64,000 nucleotides of DNA, from the NCBI GenBank assembly GCA_015501585.1, contig JADNRY010000011.1, positions 496,001 to 560,000 of the forward strand. Direction: 5' to 3'. The position numbers were made by a program, and so were the translations under genes. The DNA comes from Rhodocollybia butyracea. Its lineage: Eukaryota > Basidiomycota > Agaricomycetes > Agaricales > Omphalotaceae. Shown here in pieces: positions 22,430 to 32,927 of this stretch. Each line of letters starts with the position of its first letter. The first letter of the stretch is position 1. Under the pieces are notes generated by a model. The model ran no database searches and was not told where the DNA came from. It saw only the letters and a program-made list of their open reading frames with translations.

Positions 22430-23831
22430 GATTAGGCGACGATTCGAGTCGTCTTGTCTGCAACTGACTCAGTGACCTGGATAATTTTGCAATAGTCCGA
22501 GAAAAGTCCGTAATAGTTTATTCCCAGTCATGTTACGTCACATGTGCTTGATAGCTTTGAGCTTGATACAGTTTACCGCGTCTGCTTCTCTCTGTTTTTC
22601 TTCTGTTTTGATGGAACGTTGATGCTTCAAAGCTGCTTGACAATCTGCATTGCCCGGTGTAGTTTAGCTATCTGAATACCATCAGAGATGATCAGACCGG
22701 CGCGCATACTACCGTCGTGCCATAGGGGTCGGTCCTGGCTGGTCGGTCCCGTTCAGCCAGCTGGAGCAGATGAGCCAAGTCGCATATATGGATCGTATCT
22801 CATAGAATCAGCTGTTGGTACGCGGTCTATAATCACTGGACCTTGACCCAGTGTTCCGTGGTTGCGTGGGGTTGCATGCGGTACACGACCATTGAAATCC
22901 CCGTACAAGCTAGCTAAGTATAGCATTTCGAAGCCCAACTAGTTCAGTCCGGGAAAACTTAATAGACTTAGGCCTGCCTCTGACTGCTCCCATATTGAAG
23001 TGCTGGACAAATTATGGGTACTTCAACTAGAGACTTAGCATTTTACCCATGGATCTTGCTAAGTAGAGTCATGCTATGTGCTAAACTCTCACCATTTTTC
23101 TCAAAGAGTCCTTTGCAATTATGATTTTCTATATGCTTTGCCCATTTGGGAATTTATCGATCAGCTGAAGCCTATTAAGTTTCTTCTTGATAGCGAACGA
23201 GCGGGGGTGCCAATCCGCGCCAATACATTGAACGAAATCCTGGAGAAGTCCGACTAGATATCTTCGATTAAAGATTTGATCTCTCACAAATGATCATGGT
23301 GAGCTTGCTGAGCCTAGTTGACACGTGGTAGAAATCTTGAAAGGCGTGTGGCCTTCCCGTCTCACAAGATCCTCGGCGGTTTCGACACTTCTATTCTTTG
23401 AATCAAGATTTATTAGTGGTACATAGGTACAGAATTACTTTTTTGGGGAATTAAGTGATTGTATATATACAGTCCGGTCGTAGGAGATGAATAAGTAGAG
23501 TCCAAAGATCCAAACGAGTGGCTACGTGTGCTAAACGACGTCCTTGCAAAGAATGAGATATGAAATAAAGGAGAGCCCATGATCTGGTGATTGACATTTT
23601 TGTCCAAAAAAGTATACAACAACATTAATTGGAATATGGATGCTGGTGGTACAACACAGTCCGATTTTTTCCGTTTCATTTTAATGTTCGTCTCCCGGCG
23701 TGATAGTCGTAGAGATAAGGGAAGCGAGTTCTAGAGCAGCAGATAGTCAGTACAGCGTAGAAAAACTAACGGGAGATACTTACGAGCAGATCTCGTCGAG
23801 CCATTACAATAAATAATTTCTCATGGCCCCT
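22430..23831. other. 1.4 kb non-coding region
   Basis: Lies between the MFS start and the bHLH B stop. It must hold the MFS promoter. A minus-strand frame at 22753-22938 (containing GQGPVIIDRVP) is open but unsupported by neighbours. Around 23400-23690 a further short minus-strand frame looks like UTR. No repeats or RNA genes recognised. Confidence 0.4.
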
Positions 23832-24758
23832 TCACGAGTCGCTGTGAGGATAAATTCCTGCAGCAGCTTCCAACCTCTCTACTTCTTCCTTCAGTGCGTT
23901 CCTTCCCTCTTCTAACCAGTGGCAATATTCGACAGCCCTAAAGAGGACCCCGCTTTTACCCTTTGCACTCTCTCCTTCACTACCTTTACCTTGTTTACCC
24001 TTCGTGCCGCTACCTTTTGGTCTACCCCGTGTAGGCATTACTAACCCAGTTCCAGCACCTTCCGGGTTTCCGTCCGAAAGTAAAGCGATTAGCTGTGCGT
24101 AGCCGTCCCTGATGGCATTACGCCGTTTCTGTTCCGACATAATATGGTTAAGACGCTTTTGGGGAGTGGAGAGGAGAGGTTTTGTACGTGAGAGAGGTAG
24201 GTCGGGGTGGTACGATGCAACTTGTGGATATGCTAACGAGGACGCATCATTTATATTGAGATGAGCGAACTGCATGGAAGGCGTTCGCGCCATAATGGAG
24301 GATGCTCGACTTGAGGCGGGTAACACCGGGCTTACACTATTATGTCTCGACGAATACCGGCTCATCCTGGATGATGAGGAGGGAGAACTCATGGGAAAGC
24401 TCTTTCGTCGACTACCCGACGGATTTGGAACAAGCCCTAAGTGAGGATTGGAATATGGAGCCGCATTTGGGATTCCATGGCGCTCCGCTGCATTATTCAT
24501 GTTATGCCAGTCAATGGGTTGTTCTACAGGCTCTAGCTTCACGTTCCAATGGGCCCGATCGAGTTCGCTACGATCAAACCCACCGAGGAAGCTCAAGAGT
24601 CGGTCTGTCTCGCGAGCGGTGAAAAACTCAGGCGAAGGCATCTGCGGTGGGGGAAGAAAGGCGTCCGTGTCATGATAACGATTCGAGAGTCTGAGATGGG
24701 GGTTAAAGGTGAAATGATGGTCAGCATAGGGAATTTGAGGGTGAAGGTAGGTCGTCAT
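23832..24758 (-). CDS. bHLH transcription factor B
   Basis: Predicted basic helix-loop-helix regulator, 308 aa, single exon. Same build as bHLH A: PYADHHFTFNPHL, then NAAPYSNPHLGL, a Ser-rich middle, and LLSTPQKRLNHIMSEQKRR continuing NAIRDGYAQLIALL. Basic region and helix 1 are residue-for-residue identical to A over more than 25 positions. The long loop again contains MPTRGRPKGSGTKGKQGK, then helix 2 KSGVLFRAVEYCHWLEEGR and a coiled LKEEVERLEAAAG end. The N-terminal halves have diverged strongly. It points toward the MFS gene's promoter side, opposite to bHLH A. DNA target inferred as E-box from the H/E/R residues. Confidence 0.85.
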   Translation of the reverse strand: MTTYLHPQIPYADHHFTFNPHLRLSNRYHDTDAFLPPPQMPSPEFFTARETDRLLSFLGGFDRSELDRAHWNVKLEPVEQPIDWHNMNNAAERHGIPNAAPYSNPHLGLVPNPSGSRRKSFPMSSPSSSSRMSRYSSRHNSVSPVLPASSRASSIMARTPSMQFAHLNINDASSLAYPQVASYHPDLPLSRTKPLLSTPQKRLNHIMSEQKRRNAIRDGYAQLIALLSDGNPEGAGTGLVMPTRGRPKGSGTKGKQGKGSEGESAKGKSGVLFRAVEYCHWLEEGRNALKEEVERLEAAAGIYPHSDS

Positions 24759-26129
24759 TGCGTGAAGAAGAATATAAACCTGAGGATTGAGCGTTCAACG
24801 TTCAAATACAAAGAGGAGGAAGGCGGACGCGGAGCTGAAAGGGGAGACTCTCAGGCGTTTGTACTTATAGAGATTCCTGAGAAATGGTTCACAGAACAGT
24901 GTAGAACTGAGAGTGCAGTGTGCCAAGTTACAGTTTAAGTTACCGTCATTATTCTTATCAGCAACCCGCATTCCGCAGATCAACCCGCCGAGTTGTCCAT
25001 TCACTCCCCATCTTGTTGATACGAACTCCTTCCTCCAATTGGAAGGGCACAGCTTGTAATTCGTCTTGTCGACCGTTGAATGATGATACTGCAATGATGG
25101 CGCATCGTACAGTATCTGGGAAAAATATGTGAACAAGTTCTTTCCGCCGATCTTCCTACAGCAACATCATGGCATCCAAGCCCCGGACGGCATTTGGCAC
25201 CAAACCAGAATGGGAAACTTTGACAACTGCTTTGGCTGGCGGCGGTGCACGTTCCAACCTGTTTCGAACAGTCTTGGACTTGAGCGAGACCATAACTCGA
25301 ATGCAGTGGTAGCATCGGTCACTCTATCAGTATATGCTTGGTATACATCCTGAATTCTTGAAAAGCTTGTGAGTCGTGCTGAGTCGCGCACCGGACCACC
25401 CTGTGGCATACTTAGTTTCGGGACGAAGTCGAATTTAATTGTGGCGCATTTTGAAGTCCTTCTGATGTCCCAGACTCCCAATCGCTGTCTCATCGATCTT
25501 ACTTGATGTGGGCCCTGTTACAAACATACGAAGTGTGTCCATGAGCTCTATTTTCTAACCAAACTGTTCCCATCTCCGAGGTGTCATGATATGTACACAT
25601 ATTTAATTTCTCAACCGCTACGTGGTGGCCAGTGCTTGAGATTGATACGTTTGATCTGGTTGGATAGCCTTGAACTCTACACCAGCTTAGTACCACCGAG
25701 ACTCGATTGTGGTAGATGCAATATTGCCAGACGTATATAAGTAAAGCGCTAATGCTCCAGAGGATTGGACTTGATATTGTGAATAGAATCTCTCAGTAGG
25801 AGAGTGAAGCTCTAAAGGCCTGAGTTATTAAATATATCGGTGTTAGACGGACATTGCTAGGGGAAACAGGGATCATACTGAGCGGACTGTCGCGTGGTTC
25901 CGATATCTATTCCTTTGGGACTTTTATTTGCATGTGTACATGTAGCCTTAAACAGCCTTAAACTCGAGCTACTCAGTAGTTGTTTCTGAGTCATAACTGG
26001 ACAAAGGTGCCATCGAAGTGAGGAATTAGATTCGCACCACTTCCTAGCAAGGATTGTTTGGGTTTATGGAAATAGTAGCCCCAAGAGCCCCTAATATTAC
26101 TGTTTAGACTGATCAACAACAAGCGGGGT
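24759..26129. other. 1.4 kb non-coding region
   Basis: Between the bHLH B start and the RAD5 stop. The left half holds the bHLH B promoter. One possible decayed gene (25169-25450) is listed separately. A short direct repeat gccttaaac occurs twice near 25950. Nothing else supported. Confidence 0.4.
25169..25452 (+). pseudogene. Possible decayed gene fragment
   Basis: An ATG at 25169 opens 47 codons (including TKPEWETLTTALAGGG and LFRTVLDLSETITRMQW), then an in-frame TAG at 25310. The same frame continues without another stop through YQYMLGIHPEFLKS to a GTGAGT donor at about 25371; a 47-nt intron ending in CTTAG would join to FRDEVEFNCGAF. The frame continuity beyond the stop, and good splice signals, suggest a protein-coding past. 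I do not recognise the family. It could be chance. Confidence 0.3.
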
Positions 26130-29100
26130 TTAACTCTCTCCAAACATAATTTTCAAGTTTTCAATGCTATCTGGAGTCTCCTTACCATCCTTGGCCTTTC
26201 CAGATCCACGGAAAGCCTCCTTGACGAGAGCCGTCTTACGTTTTTGAATTTTGAGGATGCGACCTTCGATCGTATTGTCCACCTGAAAGCATACAGTTAC
26301 TGTGAGATCCACGGAGTAGCGGCAAAAAATGGTCATACAATATAATGCTTCACGTACACGGTCTTGGATTGACCCAGCCTATGGACCCTGTCAATAGCTA
26401 AAGACATATTGTTCGCGACTTTTAGTGGGCGCGGGGAAAGCATGTTCTGATATCAGCTTACCTTGGTTCTCTATTCGAGCGAGAAAACGTTAATCAGAGT
26501 GGGTAAACGGCGGTTCCAGTGATTGCTAACCTGTTGCACTATTGAACCAGCAATCCATCTGTAAAAAAGATCAAAATTATATATAGAGACGACTAGAAGG
26601 GAAGGCCAACCATGAAGACGTGGTTCGCAACGGTCAACTGTTTGGAAAATGTTGAGGATACGTATGGTATACGGAACCGGCACTCACATTTAATCCAACA
26701 CCGCCAGCTTTCAGACTGATGCAAAGCACTTTAGGTTTCTTAGATTCTTCCTTGAACGCAGTAATAACCGCGTGCCGCTTCTTGACATCAAGTGTACCAT
26801 CGTATCTGTAATGGTCAAAATTTTCCCGTTCCATAGCCGTCTCAATGAGATCAAGGAACGAGGTGAATTGTGAGAAAATGACAGCGCGGAAAGCGGTGTC
26901 CGTAGCGTGTATGCGGTCTAACATTGAGGTGAACGATAACCACTGGTCAGTTTTGGTGAGTACCTACGAAGATCTCTGACAAGAGCTGTAAGCTTTGTTG
27001 AGGAAGGAAGATCATTCCGCCTTAATATCACATCTGGGTGAGAATCTTGAGAGTTTGGAAGTGGGCGGATAACTTCAACGAGGTCACTCTGCTGGAAGCC
27101 AGTGCATTAGGATCAACAAAAGCGCAAGGAAAGAAGGAATAGTCACCTTTATTGGACCACGAGAGCAGGATGGGCACTTTGTCTCCTCTCCTTTCATCTC
27201 ACATGTCGCGATGTAAGTGGTGATACAGTCTTTGCAGCTGCATAAGGTCAAACTACTCGTTATTTTCTCTGTAAAGCTCGCAAACCACTGACCATCTGTG
27301 CAAACACTCTGGAACGATCATAGGTGATTCCATTACATCCAAGCATACGGGACACTCCGAGGGAACCTCGGCCTGGTCATCCAAATCTGCGATAACCGCT
27401 TGAGCGAACACGCTGGATTGGTCTTCATCTTCAGCAAATTTCTTTATCATCTCGTTCACGTTGACAATACCATCGCCCACTGGTGAAAGAGCTCGTTCAT
27501 CATTGGCCGTGAAGACCAGATTAGGATGTAGACACGCCCTTCGAAGTCTGGGTCGAGCAAGATCAACAATCAATCTCAATTAAAAAAATGAGACAAAAAA
27601 AGTATACCTCATAAGCATTGCTAGAATGTGAGTGTACTTTTTACTGAGAAGGCCTTTTGCGCTCAGTTGATCAAAATTCTTCTTGGCCGAATTGTATATT
27701 GAGTCGTATATCTTACGTTCCATTGGGGTAAACTCTAAGTTTTCGACAATGATCTGGGTATATGTTAGTCCCACCATGATATTATATGCCATAGTCAGCG
27801 CGTACCTCCTTCGGTGGCAAATCAACAATCTTATTGCCCTCGCTGTCAAGCATGTTCTTCTCTCGACGCAATAGAATTGATTCTAGAATAACTTGAACAA
27901 CTTCTATACCTTTCGGATCGCGAGCAAGGAACGGAAGACTTATAAACCTATGTATTTATGAGTTTCTGGGAGTACGAAAGTGCGGTGTGAATCGGTTGAC
28001 GTACGAATTGAAGAATGAGAAGTCGGCCCATGGTTTGAAGTCCAGAAATTTGCTAAAACCTGGAATGAGGATATGTGAACATCAAGACACGAAACCTACA
28101 GGAGCGAATATAGGTCTTCTAGTTTATTGACAATAGGTGTCCCTGTGACGGCCCATCGCCTACGTGCTTTTAGAGCGTAAACTGCTTTGGCTGTTTTGCT
28201 ATTCCGCGATCTGCATTGGTGACTTTCATCTAACACTGCGCGAAGCCATATCACTACATAATTAGTGTAGGAGACCGATAAGCTCCAGTTTTTCCAAAAG
28301 AAAAAAGCATCTCACCATCGAACACAGGCGAACTAGACTTTTCCGCCTTAGCGTGTTCTGACGCTAGCGTCCCATATGAAGTAATGATGACCTTGATCGG
28401 CTTCGTGTGCCCCTCTTCACCTTCGTCTTCATCCTCGTCCTCCAAAACTGTATTTAGATCACTCCGATTCTGGCCATGCCATACTATGACTTTGAACGTT
28501 CCTGGCTTACTTGACCTTTCAAGTTCTTCTCCCCATTGATCTATCAGGGCAGTGGGGGCGACAATGAGAGTGGCAGAAGGCGGGGATGGAAGTTTGTTCT
28601 TCCGGCCCTTGCTTGATCGGAAAGCATTGTTCAGCTTCAGTTGTCGCTGCTTTGAGATAGAAACATTCTCGTTGGACTCGTCGATACCAAGGTTACTCTG
28701 AATCAGAGCCGATATCATGATCGTCTTGCCTAATCCCACTGAGGAAAATCAAAGTTAGTTAATCAGACGAGATATAAAATCGACAAAAAAGTGCCCACTT
28801 TCTATTAAAACCAGCGGTTCAAGATATTATCAGAATGAGCCGATAACTAGAGGTTCAAAAAAGCATTACCATCACTTGACAGTCGTTAGCCTTTTAACAC
28901 GACAAGAAGATGGAAATGACTAACGCTAATATACCTCCCTTGCAGTTGCGCTCCGACCTTGGAAATTTCAAACTCATCTCCCCTGAGTATGGATTTAGGT
29001 AGAACAGTTTTTCATCCTTTGTTAAATCAATGAACTGGCCGTCAGGTTTGGGGGGGAAAGCATATCTAGAGCGAATAAGCTCAAAAATGGTATGGAGGTT

Positions 29101-30623
29101 CACAGAACGTACGAGCTCCACAGGGGATGGATGGAATTAGCTTCTCGGGCATTCATTTTGCCTGATTCTAATGAATCCATCCAACTACAAAAATCAGTCA
29201 GAAATAGGGTTTGGATTGAAAGACAGTAGCTCACAATAATGCTTGTTTCTGATATCCACGAAGTGTTAGTGTAAAAGAATCGGCGGGTTCCATTTCCCCC
29301 ATGCTCTGATCATGATGCTGAGCGCTTCAAAGTTTATGAACAAGGACCCCAGGCGGCAAAGTAACGGTTTCGTACCGTTTGTAAATGATATCGAGATCGC
29401 TTTTCGACAGGTTCTCGCCATCCTCAACTTCAATTTCTTCTCCATCACCGACAATCTCAATATGTTTTTTTACCTTTTGCTGATTGACCTGTGTCCCCTG
29501 TAATGCAGCTAGTGCCTCTTCTTGGATTTCGCGCGGAGAAGTTTCCCTGTCAACATTGGCACCTGCCTGAGGCCTAAGCCCGATAACATTAAACAGTTTT
29601 AGCACAGCACTCTTCCGCTCCCTCAAGCTCTTCTCTCCCAGAGTCTCTAGACCCTCGCTGAACATCACGGGACGATCCTCATCTCCAGTCAGATCCATCG
29701 GTTTAAATGCGCTAGCAAGGAGGTATACGTCGATTGAGACTATAAGGTTTGCACCGACGGTAAGTTTCGACGGACAGTCAGTCATCTTTCCGCGCATCTC
29801 CACGACTCCTAGGAAACAAGGGTGAGAGATTGACTTGGTTCACTGGAAGTACTGTACAAACCAAGGTCAATCAATTTTGAAGCCCACCATGCGACTTCCT
29901 GGGGAAGTCTGCCAAATTCTGAGGGTGGCGCGTGAAAGAACAGTCAGGAATAAAGTAGAGCCACGCACCAACACCACGATCAGTGACAAGCCGTACAATT
30001 ATGTCGCTTGTTTTCCTTTTGAACGCTTTTGTAGGTTGTGATTTGAGCATAGATGCGAGTGACACTTGCTTCATGCCACTGCCATTGGTCTTCTTTTTCC
30101 CGTATGCTTTTGTCTTCCTCTTTGCATCTGGATCGGCGTAATTGGAGTGATCAACTTCGCGTTCAATCTTGACCATATCGTTGGTCTTCACGTAACCAGA
30201 CCCGGAGATGGCACTCCATGCATTGGGAACAAGAAACTCTCCGAGGAATATGGGGAATTTAATCTTGTCTGACGGTAAAACTGATGAAGTGGACAAGCGT
30301 CGTTTCTTTGTTGGTGGATATTTCTGTTTTATTTTCGGTGCTGGAGGTGCCTCTTCTTCCGAGTCGGAGGAAATGGAAATGCATTCAGACATTGAGCTAG
30401 CGCCGATGCTGGACGCGCGAGGAATGTCTGCGATGTCCATTGCGTCGATATCCACAGAGCTTCCCCTTTGCACAAGCTCGCCGTCATCTTCGTCGCTGTC
30501 GCCAGGTAGAAATAGCCTTTTCTCTCCTACTATTGGATTATGTTCCGTGGGTTCTACAGTTGACATAGTTGTGTCTTCATCGTCGGAGCCAGCAAAGAAG
30601 GGAACAAGAGCCTCGTCAGACAT
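26130..30623 (-). CDS. RAD5: DNA repair helicase / ubiquitin ligase RAD5
   Basis: SNF2-type ATPase and E3 ubiquitin ligase of post-replication repair; polyubiquitinates PCNA. I resolve 22 exons: 30623-29969, 29918-29862, 29808-29376, 29303-29235, 29184-29113, 29065-28925, 28874-28870, 28801-28799, 28738-28316, 28253-28100, 28052-28005, 27947-27806, 27753-27608, 27547-27293, 27237-27147, 27091-26968, 26917-26688, 26637-26611, 26558-26531, 26470-26462, 26397-26339, 26282-26130; 3,324 nt, 1,107 aa. Order: acidic N-terminus with [15 protein letters not shown] domain ([17 protein letters not shown]), SNF2 motif I ADEMGLGKT (about 476-484), motif II as LDESH, RING finger CPVCLDVM to CPSC between the ATPase lobes, and motif [15 protein letters not shown]. 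The HIRAN-SNF2-RING order is diagnostic of Rad5/HLTF. Exons 7 and 8 are 5 and 3 nt. Confidence 0.95.
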
Positions 30624-30754
30624 TGGAGCGAAAAGTCAAGGACGCGAAAGATTAGACGCGTTGATGAGTCAACGATTAACAAAGTCACGCCGCGTGATAA
30701 AATTTGACTTCGTCAATTTCTTTCTATACTTTAACTTTACCATACCGTTCCAAA
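30624..30754. promoter_or_regulatory. Divergent promoter RAD5 / CCT7 with MCB-like site
   Basis: 131 bp between head-to-head start codons. It contains ACGCGT at 30656-30661, the MluI cell-cycle box bound by MBF at S-phase genes in yeasts, and a second gacgcgaaa word at 30641-30649. Yeast RAD5 is an S-phase gene, so the site fits, but in basidiomycetes this is inference. Confidence 0.45.
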
Positions 30755-32680
30755 ATGCAGCGCGGTCTTCCGATGGTAAACTATGCTCGTTTATGTCAGA
30801 GGATATCCGACTGACTGTTCATCTGTCAGCAACCCACTGTCGTTGTCCTGAAAGAGGGCACCGACACTTCTCAGGGCAATCCCCAATTATTATCCAATAT
30901 TTCAGCCTGTCTTGCCATTGCTGAGACCCTATCAAGCACCCTAGGGCCAAGAGGAATGGACAAGCTCATTGTCTCGGATCGTGGCGAAGCTCAGATTACA
31001 AACGATGGTGCTACCATCTTAAAATTGCTCGACATCGTTCATCCAGCTGCACGGACGCTCGTTGACATCGCTCGTGCTCAGGATGCTGAAGTCGGTGATG
31101 GAACTACCAGCGTTGTGCTTCTCGCTGCTCAGCTGCTCAAGGAAGTCAGAGGGTTCATCGAAGAGGGTGTTAGTCCACATATTATTATGAAAGGGTTCAG
31201 GAAAGCTTCCGATTTGGTACGCGTCATTTTTCCTCATTCACAATTTGTTCATTATTTTCAGGCCATAGCAAGAATAAAAGAAATCCAGGTCACTGTGGAT
31301 AAATCAGATCCAGAGTGTGTTACTGCCTGCTGTTCACCTGCCCGCAACTAATTAATTCATAGGCGTTTCCGTTCGTTACTACTCAAGTGCGCATCGACCT
31401 CGATGTCTTCCAAACTCATCCACTCCGAAAAACCATTCTTTTCGAAAATGGTTGTCGAAGCCGTCCAGTGTCTAGACCAGGATGATCTCGATGAATCTCT
31501 GATTGGTGTGAAGAAAATTGCTGGTGGAGGAATGCAAGATTCTTTGCTCATCAAAGGTGTGGCGTTCAAAAAAACTTTTACTTATGCTGGTGCAGAGCAG
31601 CAACCCAAATCTTTCAAAAATCCTCTTATACTCTGTTTGAACGTCGAACTCGAACTCAAAGCGGAAAAGGACAATGCAGAAGTCCGGGTCGAGCACGTAT
31701 CCGACTATCAGGCGATCGTCGATGCTGAATGGGAAATCATCTACCGAAAACTTGACGCCATTGAAAAGACAGGTGCCAAGGTCGTGCTCAGTAAACTCCC
31801 CATCGGTGACCTTGCTACCCAGTATTTCGCCGATCGCGACATTTTCTGTGCCGGTCGCGTCGTTGCTGGTGATCTTCGTCGAGTTGTTCAGGCTGTCGGT
31901 GGATCCATTCAGTCAACCTGTTCAGATATTACTAGGGAGCACTTAGGCACCTGTGGGACCTTTGAGGAGAAGCAGATTGGTGGCGAACGGTACAATCTAT
32001 TCGAAGAGTGTCCCAAAGCGAAAACTTGCACGCTCATCCTTCGTGGTGGCGCCGAGCAGTTTATCGAAGAAGTCGAGAGAAGTCTGCACGACGCGATCAT
32101 GGTCGTCAAACGGGCTGTGAGGAATGGAGATGTTGTTGCTGGAGGTGGTGCATTGAGGTATGTTTTCACTTTCGACCGGCGACAACCGCTAAGCAAAATA
32201 ATTAAGATGGACCTGTCTGCGTACATTCGCAAATATGCTCTTTCCATCCCTGGTAAACTCCAGCTCATCATGACTGCTTTTGCCAAAGCACTCGAAATCA
32301 TTCCTCGACAGATTTGCGATAACGCTGGCCTTGATTCTACGGATATCTTGAACAAGCTCCGTATGAAGCACGCCACAGGAGAGACATGGTTCGGTGTGGA
32401 TGTTGAGGGCGCCTCTGGTGTTCGCGACAACATGGAGGCTTTCGTTTGGGAGCCCGCCTTGGTTAAATTGAACGCGATTAGTAGTGCAGCCGAGGCCGCT
32501 TCCTTGATTCTCAGTGTCGATGAGACTGTACGGAACCCACAAAGCGAACAAGTATGTTGGTTTTAACTTTGGTGTTGCTGTACCTCATTTTCTTTGTAGC
32601 AAAATCCAGGACCGAGAGCTCCCCCGGGAACAGCCCAGCGTGCACTCCGTGGGCGAGGACGAGGCATGCCTCGCCGGTGA
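30755..32680 (+). CDS. CCT7: Chaperonin CCT7 (TCP-1 eta)
   Basis: Eta subunit of the cytosolic TRiC/CCT chaperonin that folds actin and tubulin. Exons 30755-30775, 30830-31216, 31262-31314, 31363-32157, 32207-32551, 32600-32680. Signatures: MQRGLPM start, [59 protein letters not shown]-type apical segment [36 protein letters not shown], and [10 protein letters not shown] at the end. The intron at 32158-32206 (49 nt, GTATGT to TAAG) is expected from the family: removal should give [16 protein letters not shown]. Here the exon ends GCATTGAG, one A short of GCAATTGAG, so splicing shifts the frame, whereas retaining the 49 nt keeps one open frame (576 aa). Spliced and corrected length would be 560 aa, normal for the family. 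Confidence 0.93.
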
Positions 32681-32927
32681 GACGTAACTGTAGCTGGCGA
32701 TGGTTTCATTCGTAGACTCTTGATAAAGAAAATGTAGCTTTGATCCCATGTGGGAATCTGTTCCCAAAAAGGAAGGAGCAATCCCTAATTCAGACGATCA
32801 CTCAGCGCTACAACGGATCGCGCCATATTCCACCGGCAGAGCGTAATCGAGTTACACCAATGATATTTGCCCAGCACATAAGTATAATAGACCGGAATCT
32901 TTTATCTGGCTCCCCGTTTCTCTCATT

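Noticed and set aside
32158..32193. 36-nt in-frame intron as an alternative fix for CCT7
   Set aside because: Shorter than every other intron seen here and still leaves four extra residues; the 49-nt intron with one missing base explains the family alignment better.
31909..32433. 174-aa open frame antisense to CCT7
   Set aside because: Lies wholly inside conserved CCT7 exons and has no start context or splice logic.
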